Part shown: positions 35,556-47,004 of the stretch, piece after piece
Layout: each line of letters opens with the position of its first letter
Numbering within the stretch: position 1 is the first letter of the stretch
Assembly (NCBI GenBank): GCA_014621425.1
Contig: JAANBB010000281.1
Location: forward strand, 1 to 53,657
Source: Cylindrodendrum hubeiense
Lineage: Eukaryota > Ascomycota > Sordariomycetes > Hypocreales > Nectriaceae
Length of the DNA: 53,657 bases
Direction of reading: 5' to 3'
Notes under the pieces: generated by a model
What the model was told of the DNA's origin: nothing
The model's database searches: none
What the model saw: the letters and a program-made list of their open reading frames with translations, nothing else
Position numbers and translations under genes: made by a program

Positions 35556-36387
35556 AGTAACTCGGTAGAGGCTGGAGAAGGAGAAGGAAAAGGCAAGTAA
35601 TGACTATGGATTTCTGCTCTTGGGATGTGTAAGTCCTTCAAAATGACAAATATCTTCATGTAGATCCCTTCCTTAGGCTGACACACTGGAAAACAATGCT
35701 ATTCTACGTAGATGGCAGCTAATATTGATTTACTTATTGGTTAATAGTAACATTTATAAGATATTATGAGACTAGAATTATGCGAAGATAAATATACTGA
35801 GCTAAATAACATGCATGGCCAGTGCTGCACTACCCTAAACTGTCCTAATGAGGCTGTCTGAATTAGCAAGAAAATAGACTAGGAGTGCAAACATTCAGTC
35901 AAAATATGACCACATGCTGATAGTGTCCGGCCGGTACTCTGTTAGATAAATTGACTCCTAATTCCCAGTGGATAATTCTCACGAGAATCACAGCCGAGCC
36001 AACTCAGCGATTGCGAACTGCCATAGTTGCCTTCACAGTTTGTTCGAAGTCAAGGCAGAGTGACAATGAACTAAGTACTGCATCGTCTAACAAATTTCTG
36101 TGTCAACTAGACCGTACTTAATAAACGATCTGATCAGAGTACAATAAAAACGGGTTGGACAAATTTACACTCTGCATCATATATCTGAGTGTTACTCAAC
36201 TGAAGCGCCTCACTTTTAGCCACTGGGAATATCTAAGGCGTTGAGCCAAGGCAATAACCACGTGAATGTTTAAGGACAATCTTTGAACTACTTGATCAAC
36301 TCGATTTTAATAGTCATATCCCCCCTCCCCAAAGAAAGAAAAAAAGAGAACAAGTACTGTGTATATTTTTCATTCACCTAGTCAACT
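35556..36387. other. AT-rich intergenic region with a direct-repeat copy
   Basis: Convergent 3' region between the transporter and the NLR. About 35937-36066 is a repeat also present at 42244-42375. No gene is supported. Confidence 0.6.
35937..36066. repeat. Direct repeat, left copy
   Basis: About 130 bases alike at roughly 80 percent by eye with 42244-42375 in the same orientation; exact shared blocks include GATAATTCTCACGAGAATCACAG and TTTGTTCGAAGTC. The copies flank the NLR and small secreted protein region. Confidence 0.8.
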
Positions 36388-39300
36388 TCACATCGTACCA
36401 GGCCCGTATGAGCCAACAATACCCTCGTGCCCATTCCCTATTGCCCACGATCGCGGTGTCTGACCGTTGATGTCTTTGTCCTCAACATCGGCGCTATTTT
36501 CGAGCAGCAACTGCACAATGGATATTCTCTCAACCTTTTGTTCGCTAACAATTAACCGTGTCCTGTTCTGATGATCCAGAAGCATTAGATGCATTTGGTA
36601 ATCTGCAAGAGCCGATAAGTTTGAAGATGTAGATGCGTCCATCCTCTCATATCTTTCGGCGAATTCTGATAACGATAGAAATGGCGTGTGGCTCGTAGCA
36701 TTTGTTTTGCCAGGATCGGTGACCTTAGCAAACAATAGCTTGAAAACAGCATTGCGCCCCTCCCTTACCGCATATGACAGCGGCGTTTGGCCATGTTTAT
36801 CTCTGACCATGACATTGGGGCCTTGGATGGATAACAATTCGTTGACCGCTGCATATCCACTTTGGACTGCATAAAATAGCGGTATCCGGTCGCACTCATC
36901 CTTCGAGTTAGCATCAACGCCTTCAGTGCCCAACAGTAGTTTTACAACGTCATCATTCCCCCCTTCAGCAGCCAACGACAACGGCGTTCGGCCAGCGTTA
37001 TCTCGAGCATTCGGATCAGCGCCATTTGCAAGCAGTAACTGTACAGCCACCTTATGCCCATCCATTGCAGCCACTAATAACGGTGTGCAGCCAGCATCAT
37101 CTCGAGCATTCGGATCAACACCATTCGCGACTAGTACCTGTACAGCCGCCTCATGCCCAAATTTCGCTACCAAGAATAGCAGGGTATGATCAGCTCTATC
37201 TTGAGCATTAAGATCAGCGCCATTTGTGAGCAGTAATTGGAGAATAGTCTCATGTCCAAATTTTGCAGCCAATGATAACAGCGTTCGGCCAGTATTATCT
37301 CGAGCATTCGGATCAGCGCCATTTGCAAGCAGTAACTATACAGCCGCCTCATGCCCATCTATTATAGCCATTAGTAGCGGCGATCGGCTAGAGTTATCTT
37401 GAGCATTGACATCAGCGCTAGCCGCGAGTAGTAACTGTATAGTAGCTTCATGCCCGTTGTTTGCTGCCAAGAAAAGCGGTGTTTGTCCAGAGATATCTCT
37501 GATGTTGAGGTCGGCGCCCTTTGTAAGCAGTAACTGGAGAACAGCCTCATGTCCAAATTTTACAGCCAATGACAACGGCGTTCGGCCAGTATTATCTCGA
37601 GCATTCAGATCGGCGCCATTTGCGATTAGTAATTGTACAGCCGCCTCATGTCCATTCATTGCTGCCAGGAATAACGGTGTATGACCTTGCTGATTTGTCA
37701 AGTTGAGATCAAATTCGTTGGTCGAAAGCAACCGTTCAGCGAGAGGCATATTGCCCCTCTGCATCGCCCATTGAAGTGGTGTCTGGCCCTTAAGAGAGGT
37801 AAAGTTCTTCCCGTACTCCAATTGTGCAGGAATATAGTTCTCATGTGCAAGACTTGTATCCTGTTGCAAAAGTGCTCGAACCGCAGCCTGATGCCCATTA
37901 CTCAAGGCGGCGAACAAAGGATATTTATGCCTGTCTCCTAGAGCATGGATCCTCCAACCGAGGCGAATTGCGACCTGAATGAGTCTTGTCAAGTTATTCT
38001 CTGCAAAAATGTACATGAATGTTGTAGTTGACGTGTGGCGGCGAATTTCATACTTCTCGAATAGATTTTGGAGGTTAATCCAAGCTTCAAGATCAAAATC
38101 ATTCAAGAACCTATCTTGTGTGACTCTATGAGCAGCAGCATCGGCATGGTAAAGAACATGGTGGGTCGCGTATTCAATGAATGGAAACCTTTCTGACACT
38201 AAGCCTCTCAAGGCCTTTGCGGCATCGGATGGTGCCTTTGGGAGTGGTTCGTCGGATGGCACGTAGCCTGAAATGTCGATCTTGATGTAAGAATGACAGC
38301 ACTTTTGTAGCTGAGCATGGCTTAAACTTTGAAAGTCTCCCGTAAGGTTGGGCCACAACTCTTGTACGCCATCTTTCAAAAAGAACTCTCTCACGGACTC
38401 GTGGATAAACTGAACTGTTGGAGTTTTGGTCGCTGTAGTTTCTGCGAGTTCTTTCGACGAACTCAACACGAATCTCTTCATGTCGTCTCTCGTAACTTCT
38501 TCAGGATCCCATTCGCTTAACTCATCAGGACTCAATCCAGATACAACAGCGAAATAATACTCTTCCAGCGTTAAGGGACGCTTCGCAAAAAGAACCCACT
38601 GGATGCAAAGCCGCAAATCTTGCAAATTTTGCTGATCCCCTGATAGGATTTCCATGAAGAGATCACTCAACTTGGTTGGTATCGAATCCAGTCTCTTCTT
38701 AACATCGAAAATCCGACCTCCTTTGAATTCTGCGTTGAGAATGTTGACAACAAGTACGACCCATATGAAGATTCCGTGTGCTTTGATTTGCATCTTGCCT
38801 TTGATTTCCTCAGCAGATTTTCCTTTCCCGACTTTGAGTTTGCTTCGGATATAACTGGTGATGTCATTTTCGTGCCCGTCCTGAAGCTCGAGAATCAACT
38901 TTCGGCCATATTGAATGTCGATGTGGGGATAGTGGCGACTAGAGAAGCATATGTTAAACCGTATTCTGTTGGAGACAGCGCACTGGCCAAGGTCCTCAAA
39001 GTAATCCACCAGCTCTTCCACTTGATCTACGTTACATTCGTCGAGAGCATCAACAAAGAAGGTCAAATGTTGCTGACCGAGCCCTGTTATTGCCGTTCGT
39101 AGTAAGTCTTGGAGTATTCCCACTTCCCACTCAGGATCTCTTCCCTGAGCTAAGATGGTCGCGTGTATGGAATTGAGTTGATCTTGATGTTCTGGCTGGT
39201 CAAGTATGCCGAGAAGGCTCGGCAGGGCACCCAGGAGCTGATACAATAGGGAGCGGTACATTCCTATCGTTGACCGTTCCAAACTATCGCCTCGCGCGTT

Positions 39301-40708
39301 GAAGAAGAATGAAACAACTGTATTAGCCTCGTCTTTCTTGGCTTGAATGTAGGCAAAGTTCATAATAGTCGACTTTCCGGCACCGGGCTTCCCTTTAATC
39401 CAAAGAAAGCCATGGTGTTCGACAGCTTTTGTTGAATCGAGCCAGCTCAGATAATCGGGGTGCGTGAATAGCCATTGGCATGTCTTTGAATGGTTTGCCT
39501 GAATATGTGAACGGCGGAAATTTATCCGGTCAAAACGTAGAGAGTCCAAGAGCTGCTTTTGCCGATCTAGATACATAGGTAAGCGAGGTATAACCGACAT
39601 GACGAGAGATGCAGCACCGACCAGCGTGTTCTGTACTCCTCACAACTAGTGATGTTGTGTTGACTACACTGTACGTTATGACATGGAGAAGCTCTTTTGC
39701 ATATGCCGCTGCCGTTGCTGCCGCATACTCTTGCCATTGTTTATTTTTATGAGAATCTGAATAATCGCAGATTCCACGAATGACGAGACAAGGGAAATTG
39801 TCCATCAATCCCGCGGCCTCCATCTCGAAGCAGAAGACGTTGAGCTCTTGCGCGAGCTGATCTCTGGTCTTACCGTGCTTCATGACCTGATTTCCAGAGG
39901 CAATGACTCCGTAATGAATCTTCGGGTCAGGACTTCGGGCGGGTCTGCTCACCAACTTGGATGCATCGCAATGCTTACAGCTGTCCATAGATTGAATGTG
40001 GTCGTATGCACCATCAAATAATTAATCATGAAGCGTACTGGAATAGGTGTAGTCGGTCATGGATGGGTGCCTTGCGACCATCTCAGAGAGAAAGGCGGGT
40101 ATCTTGGTGGGCTCTGATACATGGTCCGCTTGTAGTTTAGCGACCGCAGTCATAAGTGCTTGAGGTGGTTTGTTCAGGATGCCTGTTCGTTGAAAGTGGC
40201 CATCCTGAACAGTTTTCCCGAAATCGTATTGTACGACTTCTTTGCTGACCACAACATCGCCGAGTCGTATGTCGACATTTCCAGGGACTCCTCCACCAAT
40301 GCCAACCATCAAGCCTACGCGTATGTGACTGAAGCTCCGGCGCATGTTACTCGCCACAGTCGCCGCGTTATTGGTGCCATACTGACCGGTGGGAAGGCAC
40401 GCAATAACGACATTGTGCCTGCCTATGTCCCCAAGAGTATACGTGTTGGTGTCTTCTGGGTCGGTAGGCAGACTCTCGTGAACATTATCTAACATAGCTC
40501 TTGCTGCAGCCATCTCAATGTGAAGCGCGCAGATCCAACCAACAGTGTATTCGCGTTGTGGGGGTATTTGTGGGATCCGACCTTCTGCACGCCTCCAGCC
40601 GCCATTCTCACTTTCCTGGGTGGTTCTTGATCGTTTCAAGGCTCTGGCTAATGATTCATCACCACCGGTGTCGTCCCTATTTCTCCTCCTCTCATCGAAA
40701 GAACTCAT
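36388..40708 (-). pseudogene. PNP-NACHT-ankyrin NLR-like protein with two in-frame stops
   Basis: Read from ATG 40706-40708. An N-terminal nucleoside phosphorylase (PNP_UDP) domain has YTVGWICALHIEMAAARAML, GIGGGVPG, LGDVVVS and later [10 protein letters not shown] with [14 protein letters not shown]. After an intron ending near 39637, a NACHT ATPase follows with Walker A KGKPGAGKSTI and Walker B LTFFVDALDECN, then about a dozen 33-residue ankyrin repeats (for example GHTPLFLAAMNGHEAAVQLL). Proteins of this build act in fungal non-self recognition (heterokaryon incompatibility and NLR immunity). Two stops interrupt the frame: TAA at 40022-40024 inside the phosphorylase domain, and TAG at 37336-37338 in an ankyrin repeat, where sister repeats read CAG. 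Conserved sequence continues after both. Both fit C-to-T change at CpA. The ankyrin units are very alike in DNA, so they were recently expanded or homogenised. Now probably inactive unless read through. Confidence 0.9.
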
Positions 40709-40822
40709 CTCCGCGTATAAATACTTGGGTCATCATAATAATTCTAGCCCAATCCTCTAGAGCATTCGTGGAACAAACGGCGGAAGGGATGGGAGCTAGG
40801 GCACAGCCTAACTTTCCCAGGT

Positions 40823-40906
40823 GGTCGATTCGTAGCGGTCTGTTCGTGGCGGTCTGTTCGTGGCGGTCTGTTCGTGGCGGTCTGTTCGTGTCGGCCGATT
40901 CGTTTC
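40823..40906. repeat. 14-base tandem repeat, six units
   Basis: The unit GGTCTGTTCGTGGC occurs three times exactly, flanked by three variant units, head to tail. It lies about 115-200 bases upstream of the NLR start, so it could affect that promoter. Confidence 0.85.
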
Positions 40907-41690
40907 GGCAGAGGACTTGCTAGGGAGGTCCAAAAACCTTGTCGTGGTAGGCAGTGATCTTTGATGGAGATTTTGACTGCGACTTGTTAGGTGGAGAGAG
41001 CAAGTGCGGAGGCAATTCTGATCCACGAGGCTGGGCCTGGAGGGCTGAGTTGACTGGTTAGGCACAGCCACCGCCACCGCTTACTGATACTTCCACTCGT
41101 TGATGTCGGGTTGTAAAATGTTATTCTTTGGTGGCCCCTAAATAAGTAAAATAACGACCTGATGCTGCTGAATGATTAAAGATAGCATCCGGAGCCCAGC
41201 TGCTAATTGAGCCTGGCATTTTGAGACGTGGTGCCAATGGGGGACTAGGCTAGCGGACCCTTCAGCAGAAGGCGGGCCGCACCGGCTATGATGGGGGAAG
41301 CATCAGCGCGTAGCAGCTCATTCGCCTATGCCCACCGCTGCTAGTCAGCACCGATGGGGCATGGCTGCTGTGGAATGGCGGCTAACACTGGGTAGGAATA
41401 GAACCCGAATCTGAACCTGTTGGTTCTGACCCTGTGCAAACATCGGTTGATCACCTGGAACTTTTGTTGAGAACTTAGTGCAAGCTCGTATAGTGTGGAG
41501 AGATCGATGCAAAAATCATCACATTTCGGCATCGACCAACCGGGCTACTGATTGAAGACCGACCAAGAGAAGAAGGTGGGAGCGTAGGAGTGGAAGACAC
41601 ACTCGTAGCAATGCCGAGTTCCGGAATGCATGATCACAATCCTGATAAGTGTTGTAGAATCCGCTCCCCACTTGCTGTCGTCAGATAAAC

Positions 41691-41696
41691 TATAAA
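41691..41696 (+). promoter_or_regulatory. Putative TATA box of the small secreted protein gene
   Basis: TATAAA about 76 bases before the ATG at 41772. Position and sequence fit a core promoter; no other evidence. Confidence 0.4.
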
Positions 41697-41771
41697 GTGA
41701 GCACCCAAGTCCTTGACATTAATTCCTTGCAATCTCAACTCGCCTTCGCTCAGCGTTTGATTTCAACACTC

Positions 41772-42089
41772 ATGTCTCCCTTTATGACCTTGATTATACT
41801 CGTCATCCCTTTCGTCGCTACTGTCATGGCGCTGTCACCCCGAGATGCATTTCATTCGGACGATCTTGCTCGGTACGATGCCTTCGTGGCTGATCTGGAC
41901 GATACCCACTTTCTGGACATGTATCTGGGAAGCAACATAATCACCATCGACGTCTACGAAGGTTCAACGAATGAGCTTGCTCGATCCCAGCTTTTCTCCC
42001 CCAGCTCAAATGCACAACGGTACTTTGATCAGGAGAACGAGATTGCCAATGAAGTCCTGGGACCATCAACCCAGTCTGGAACGAACTGA
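41772..42089 (+). CDS. Small secreted protein, doubtful
   Basis: From ATG 41772 to TGA 42087-42089, 105 residues. The N-terminus MSPFMTLIILVIPFVATVMA is a convincing signal peptide followed by an acidic chain (DDLARYDAFVADLDD). There is no cysteine in the mature part. The C-terminal codons run into sequence that matches the C2H2-like gene at 44793 (see 42077-42190), and that fragment supplies the stop codon, so the real C-terminus may have been lost. No family recognised. Confidence 0.45.
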   Translation: MSPFMTLIILVIPFVATVMALSPRDAFHSDDLARYDAFVADLDDTHFLDMYLGSNIITIDVYEGSTNELARSQLFSPSSNAQRYFDQENEIANEVLGPSTQSGTN

Positions 42090-42190
42090 CTGGATGGAAC
42101 CTATACAAGAAGAGAGTGTAAGAAAGAAGTTTACTTACGATGATCCAGAAGACACCTGTACACGATATTTCAATATATCAAGAATATAAA
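42077..42190 (+). pseudogene. Duplicated fragment of the C2H2-like gene
   Basis: This stretch is alike in DNA and protein to 44793-44905. In one frame it reads ERTDWMEPIQEESVRKKFTY then DDPEDTC, against GRTDWMNPEQEESLRKKIAY then DNPEDNW in the intact gene. The match starts abruptly at the last codons of the small secreted protein and fades by 42190. It is a partial duplicate that has decayed. Confidence 0.75.
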
Positions 42191-42243
42191 TAAATTTCAA
42201 TTACAATATAGTAATATACTAACAGTACCCGACTAGATAGATA

Positions 42244-42375
42244 TTCTACTAGACAAACTGACTCCCAATCTCCAGTAGATAATTCTCACGAGAATCACAG
42301 CTGAGCCAACTCAAGGATTGCTGACTACCAGACCAATAGCCTTGATAATTTGTTCGAAGTCGGGACAAAGTGTGA
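42244..42375. repeat. Direct repeat, right copy
   Basis: Partner of 35937-36066 in the same orientation (shared blocks are given there). It follows directly after the duplicated gene fragment. Confidence 0.8.
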
Positions 42376-42488
42376 ACTTCCATAATGGACCAGGACTCAA
42401 CAGAGTAAATGATTTTCGTACTTGTCGAAGTAAGATCAATAGGAAGCTGATTCTCAGAGTGATGACAGCATCTATGTTACTCTAGCTG

Positions 42489-42677
42489 TTAGCTGCATTC
42501 CATTTCGACTCCTAGTATGAGAGTGTCATTGACTGACTGTTGTTGTTTTTGGCCATCAGAAAGACGGAACACAAAGGGACTCCACGTCGAATTGTCGTGT
42601 GGGTCGCCCGGGGTATCGCGTATGTATCGTAGAAATATGAGGGTATCGTCCCTGTCATATGGAGCAGGAGCCGCCAT
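42489..42677 (-). CDS. Uncharacterised 62-residue protein, doubtful
   Basis: An ATG-initiated frame (MAAPAPYDRDDTLIFLRYIR) with reasonable composition and a stop at 42489-42491. No signal peptide, membrane segment or known family. Good-looking codons and an RPCC-free, non-repetitive sequence are the only support. Confidence 0.3.
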   Translation of the reverse strand: MAAPAPYDRDDTLIFLRYIRDTPGDPHDNSTWSPFVFRLSDGQKQQQSVNDTLILGVEMECS

Positions 42678-43819
42678 GTTGGTGGAGTGAAATCGTCAGA
42701 TGTGATTGATCAGGGGTTTGGATGAGGACATGTACATCATTTTACTCAATAGATCAATGGTATTATGGAGAATGGTGACTTGAAAGGCCCCTTCTTGATT
42801 TAATGCCAGCATTTTAAGGACGCGCATCTCGCAGAGATTGCGCGCGCATATGATCGCATGCTAAAGCAGATGGGGAAAGTGTGCGCGCGCAATCGTATAC
42901 GGAATACGGAGTACAGACAGTAACATTCTTAACGCCAACGATCGCGCGCGCACAGCGGCGCGCAATCCCACAACCCCACAATCCGTAGTCCGTGCTCTGT
43001 TTTTGCTTATTTTTGCTTATTTTTGGAGGGCTCATTACGGGTAAGGGTGATGCTATTGGATACCTTACTTCAATCTTGAGACATGATCCTAGTCTATATG
43101 AGATAAGATGTCTTGGATATGTACCCATCGTCAGTTGGTGTGATACATAGGGGCTGAGAATTGAAAATAAAAAGAGTGCACTGTTCCCGAGACAACACCT
43201 GGTTCATTCCCATTAACCTACGAACTAGGGACGAACAAACAGTTCAACGCCGCATTCCATGCAAAGACTGCGTCGCACGATCCAGGAACCAAGAGGAATA
43301 TGGTGTGTTATTCCATTCGGATCCATGTGTGCATTATTTACTAAGAGTTGGAAGTCTGAACCAAATCGCTTACCGGAGCAATACCCTCCTTCGATCAACC
43401 TCTCCCAGATCCAGGAATCCGCTTATGGGGCTGGCAAGCAAAGCGCCGAGGACCAAAAACATCCTCAGGGCTTATCTATTCCCCGTCGATTCCTCCATAA
43501 TGATTGCGATTGGAGTCAGCCTTTTTGGCAAAAAGATTCCAACTGGAATGGACCGACCAATCCGTCCTGTCCATCTCTCTACTCGAAAACCACACTGGAT
43601 TCTAAGACACAAGAACAAGAAGATTTAAAGCGCCGTCCACCTCCCTCATTGAATTTCAGTAATGTTATCAACGTGGTCGGCTTCTTTCCGGATCGGAAGG
43701 CTGATTCAGGCTCAATGATAGAGAATCTGTGAATTAGCCGGAGCGCGCTCGTAAGGGCTATCAGCGTACACCCCGCGAATTCTTTTCCCGAGAGCGGACC
43801 GACTCAGAGTGAATCTGGT
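42678..43819. other. Intergenic region with GC-alternating tracts
   Basis: Contains three GCGCGC tracts between 42837 and 42965. The 12-base ATTGCGCGCGCA (42837-42848) and TGCGCGCGCAAT (42882-42893) form an exact inverted repeat. Two overlapping frames at 43161-43732 lack a recognised family and are not called. Around 43006-43034 TTTTTGCTTA is repeated in tandem. Confidence 0.55.
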
Positions 43820-45682
43820 ATGCTTTTAGCTCAAAATTTGACGCAAGTTCAAGTCCCGAATCGTTGCGAGTTTGATAAGGCAATGGCGACACCGGAATTG
43901 GCTATAGGCGATCTTCAATTGGGGAGTCCCGGTCCATCACACGCGGCCTTTCCTGAATTACCAAAACACTCCTCTATTACAGTCAAAACTGACGAAGAGG
44001 CCCATACATGCACAGAATTGGAGTCAGATGATGAGTCATGGGAAGTTCTCAGTGAGTGTCAGTGTGAGAATGAAAGCGATGATGGGATCGATTCAGACCC
44101 CGAAGCGGAGTTGGATGATCCTCTAAATCCTTCCAACACACCCCTCTCTAGCACTGGAACTGGTCTTCAAGAGACATTACCATCTCTGCCCGTACACGTT
44201 ATTCGTGTAAACAATCCTAGCTCACAAAGACAACAGCTTCTAAAATGGCTTACGCAACACTGCTACTCCACCTCGCCGCAGGGCTCTCAACCAATTTTTA
44301 CTTCTTCTGCAGGTTATGAGACCAGCATGGGAGGCACAGAGTCAGCATGGGATATCACCGGAACTTCCCAATCGTCGAGTTCGAATATGGGTCCTTTTAG
44401 GGCAGGCAAAAAGCGGCACAGCCCACCTGGAGATGGCGATGCGCCTGGAAGACAAGGCGGAGATCGCAAACGCTCGCGAATAACAGAATCACTTGAGCCT
44501 CCAAGATTTGCATGTCCCTTTCAGAAATATGACTTGCAGGCGTCTCCACACTGCTCATTGCCTAGTGGCCGCAACCCCCAGGGAGGATTCGAGTCTGTTC
44601 ATCGTGTCAAGTAAGTCATTCTGCTCACCATGTATACCTTTCTGTGCTGACAAGAGCTACCCCAGGCAGCACGTGCTACAATTCCACAACAGGTCAAAAT
44701 ACTGTCAGCGTTGCTGCAAGCGGTTGAAAAGCCGGCAGAAAATGTGCCAGCATGAGCAGGCTGTGAGCTATGATGCTTTTACTTTCGGACGAACCGACTG
44801 GATGAATCCTGAACAAGAAGAGAGTTTGAGAAAGAAAATTGCTTACGATAATCCAGAAGACAACTGGTATATGATCTTTCAATGTCTCTTCCCTCATCTT
44901 CCTTCTGAAGGTCCCGATAGTGTCAGGCAAAAGTACACACCCTGTAAGTTTCTGAAAAATTACAAATATAACTGTCCTTGACCTAACTACGGGAGAAAGA
45001 TTATGATATTGGATCGATTTTAATTGCGCCACGCATTATCTCTTCAAATGGGTCTACATTTAGCAACTCAGTAGAATCATTCCCAGATGAGTTGGGTGCT
45101 TTCAACTATCCCCTACTACACACGACAGCGCCCGAACCCGTCGCAATGCATGGACAAAACAATACTGCCAATACGACCTCTGATCTCAATGCGACCGAAT
45201 GGCAAGATTTCGATCTTGACACAATTGATCTTGAGGTAGATGACGCTGCCATTCAACCCTGTTTGGACATGTTCACACACAATTTAACGAACCCCACGCC
45301 AGGGAGGTTGTTTGGGCTTGACAGGGTGGCAAGCGACGATGATAACCATAGCCCAACAATAGATCAGAGCATAAAAGCGGCGAATCTGCCACTGATGGGT
45401 GATCGACTCGCTGTCCAGAATGTCGGTTACTTGACTGACGCAAATCATGCGGAGTTGCGGCTCGTCCTGAAGAATTCCAGTGACGAGGTACGACGGAGAG
45501 GGAGGAAGATTAACCAGCACATTGAGGCGTACTCCGTCCTTTCAAGTTGCTTAGACGACATGTCAGATCTACATGGGGATTTGGCTCTTGATCTGGTCAA
45601 TAACCCGGGGAACACACAAAAAGTGCGTACACTCGGGGCTCAGATCAAACTGATGAGGGAAGCATTGGAGAACGTATTGTAG
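43820..45682 (+). CDS. C2H2-like fungal regulatory protein
   Basis: Three exons (43820-44610, 44666-44943, 45000-45682) give 583 residues. The first 215 residues are acidic and Ser-rich. The core at about 228-340 matches a common filamentous-fungal family: RFACPFQKYDLQ, then ESVHRVKQHVLQFHNRSKYC, QRCCKRLKSRQKMCQHEQA, and a DNWYMIFQCLFPHLPSEGP block. The Cys and His pairs (CP..., HVLQFH, YCQRC, CQHE) resemble two degenerate C2H2 zinc-binding units, so nucleic acid or protein binding is likely, but the role is unknown. The last 220 residues are less conserved and helical near the end. A later in-frame ATG (MATPELAIGD, near 43883) is an alternative start. A decayed partial copy lies at 42077-42190. 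Confidence 0.72.
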
Positions 45683-45836
45683 GGAAAATTTTGTATGAAG
45701 GGAACCGGCTTATTTCATGTCCATTGCTTATCCATGTTTTCATAGTCCGGGCTGGCTTCATCGGGTAATTTGGTAAGCCTGCTGCCTTGATGGCGTGGCC
45801 GACTCGCGCGGGGTCGACCGCCTGTTTCTTAATAGC

Positions 45837-45844
45837 TATAAATA
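45837..45844 (+). promoter_or_regulatory. Putative TATA box of the alpha/beta hydrolase gene
   Basis: TATAAATA, 75 bases before ATG 45919. Sequence and spacing fit a core promoter. Confidence 0.45.
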
Positions 45845-45918
45845 CTCACGCGTTCACCAAGACTGAGACAACAGTACAACGTTTTGATGCGATATATTAA
45901 GTATTTAACCTTGTAATC

Positions 45919-47004
45919 ATGCTTTCCAAATCGACAGAGGTATTCGCCGACCATGGCATGCCTATCGAATGCGACATCTACACCGGCAGCGATTACCCCG
46001 AAGACGCGCCTGTGTTCCTCTACTTCCACCCCGGCGGACTGGTAGATTGGGGCCGAGACTGTCTGGCTCCCTGGCTTGTTCAGGTAAGGGTTATTTTAAC
46101 TTGGCTGGAATTCTGCTGATGCTGGACATCGCTCCGGAATAGGCATGCTGCCAGAGGAAATGGCCGCTCATCAGCGCGAGTTATCGCCTGATGCCCCAGG
46201 TTGGCGCACGCGGGCTTCTCGACGACGTTACAGCGGCGTATAAGTTCGCACGCGAATGGAACACGAAGGAGGGAACAGAACGTCGCGTCATCGTCGGCGG
46301 GGCAAGCGGCGGTATGTACCCTGAGATCTCAAGTTTGCAACCAGGAAGATGGGACTAAACTCACGTCAGGATTCTTCACCGCTGCATTAATCGCCCATCA
46401 TTGCACCCCACCGCCTCTCGCACTCTTCTCTATCAGCGGAATTGCCACGTTTCGACACCCGTTCTTCAACTCGTCCACTCTTCGTACCCCCGAGCCCATT
46501 TTGGACGAGGATATGGCCCCGGTCATCGCACTCCCTCTCATGGTCGGCAAGACTCCAGTAGGAAGTCCAACGGCATTTGTTCTTGACATGCTTCTGGGCG
46601 ACGGATCGAAGAACCCAGGCTACAAGCAGCCAGACGAGCCCGTAGAACAGCCCAAGACCAAGCTCTATCGGGGCGTTCTTTACGAGTACTACACCTATAA
46701 GAATGCATGGATTGATTTGCTTGGCGAGGTGGACGTAGGCTATGACTGGGCAAAAGACCCCGCGAACAAGCTGCGAGTCGAGAAGTGGCCACCAACAGTC
46801 ATTTTCCATGGAGATGCTGACCCGGATGTTCCCTTGGGCGTAAGCCAGCTGGTGCAGCAGTCCCTAGGTGACGAAAAGGTCAAGATCTTTGTGACGAAGG
46901 ATCAGTCACATTTGTTTGAGCTGATGAACTTTATTGAGGATGATGAGCCGGGAATGAGCACCGTCGGGGATGCTATGAACTGTTTGGAACAAATCGTCAC
47001 ATAG
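45919..47004 (+). CDS. Alpha/beta hydrolase fold protein
   Basis: Three exons (45919-46083, 46143-46311, 46370-47004) give 322 residues. The fold-3 type signatures are present in order: oxyanion loop FLYFHPGGLVDWG, SASYRLMPQ, nucleophile elbow VIVGGASGGFF (G-A-S-G-G), the acid in VIFHGDADPDVP and the final His in TKDQSHLFE. So the Ser-Asp-His triad is complete and the enzyme should be active on an ester, amide or similar bond; the substrate is unknown. No signal peptide is seen, so probably intracellular. It converges with the LaeA-like methyltransferase, 141 bases apart. Such hydrolases occur in detoxification and secondary metabolism, but no core biosynthetic gene is in the window. Confidence 0.88.

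Larger units (their letters stand above)
40709..41771. other. Intergenic region with tandem repeat
   Basis: Upstream region of the NLR and of the small secreted protein. It contains the 14-base repeat at 40823-40906 (listed separately) and a TATAAA at 41691. No other gene is supported. Confidence 0.5.

Noticed and set aside
39967..40025. A 58-base intron removing the TAA in the NLR
   Set aside because: A GT..AG pair exists, but the join is out of frame and conserved residues run through the region.
43161..43732. Two overlapping frames of about 155 codons
   Set aside because: Both are equally open, neither shows a family or signal, and they cannot both be real.
9128..43800. A complete Starship or other giant mobile element
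   Set aside because: No DUF3435 recombinase, transposase or matching element ends were found; only 5S break points hint at it.
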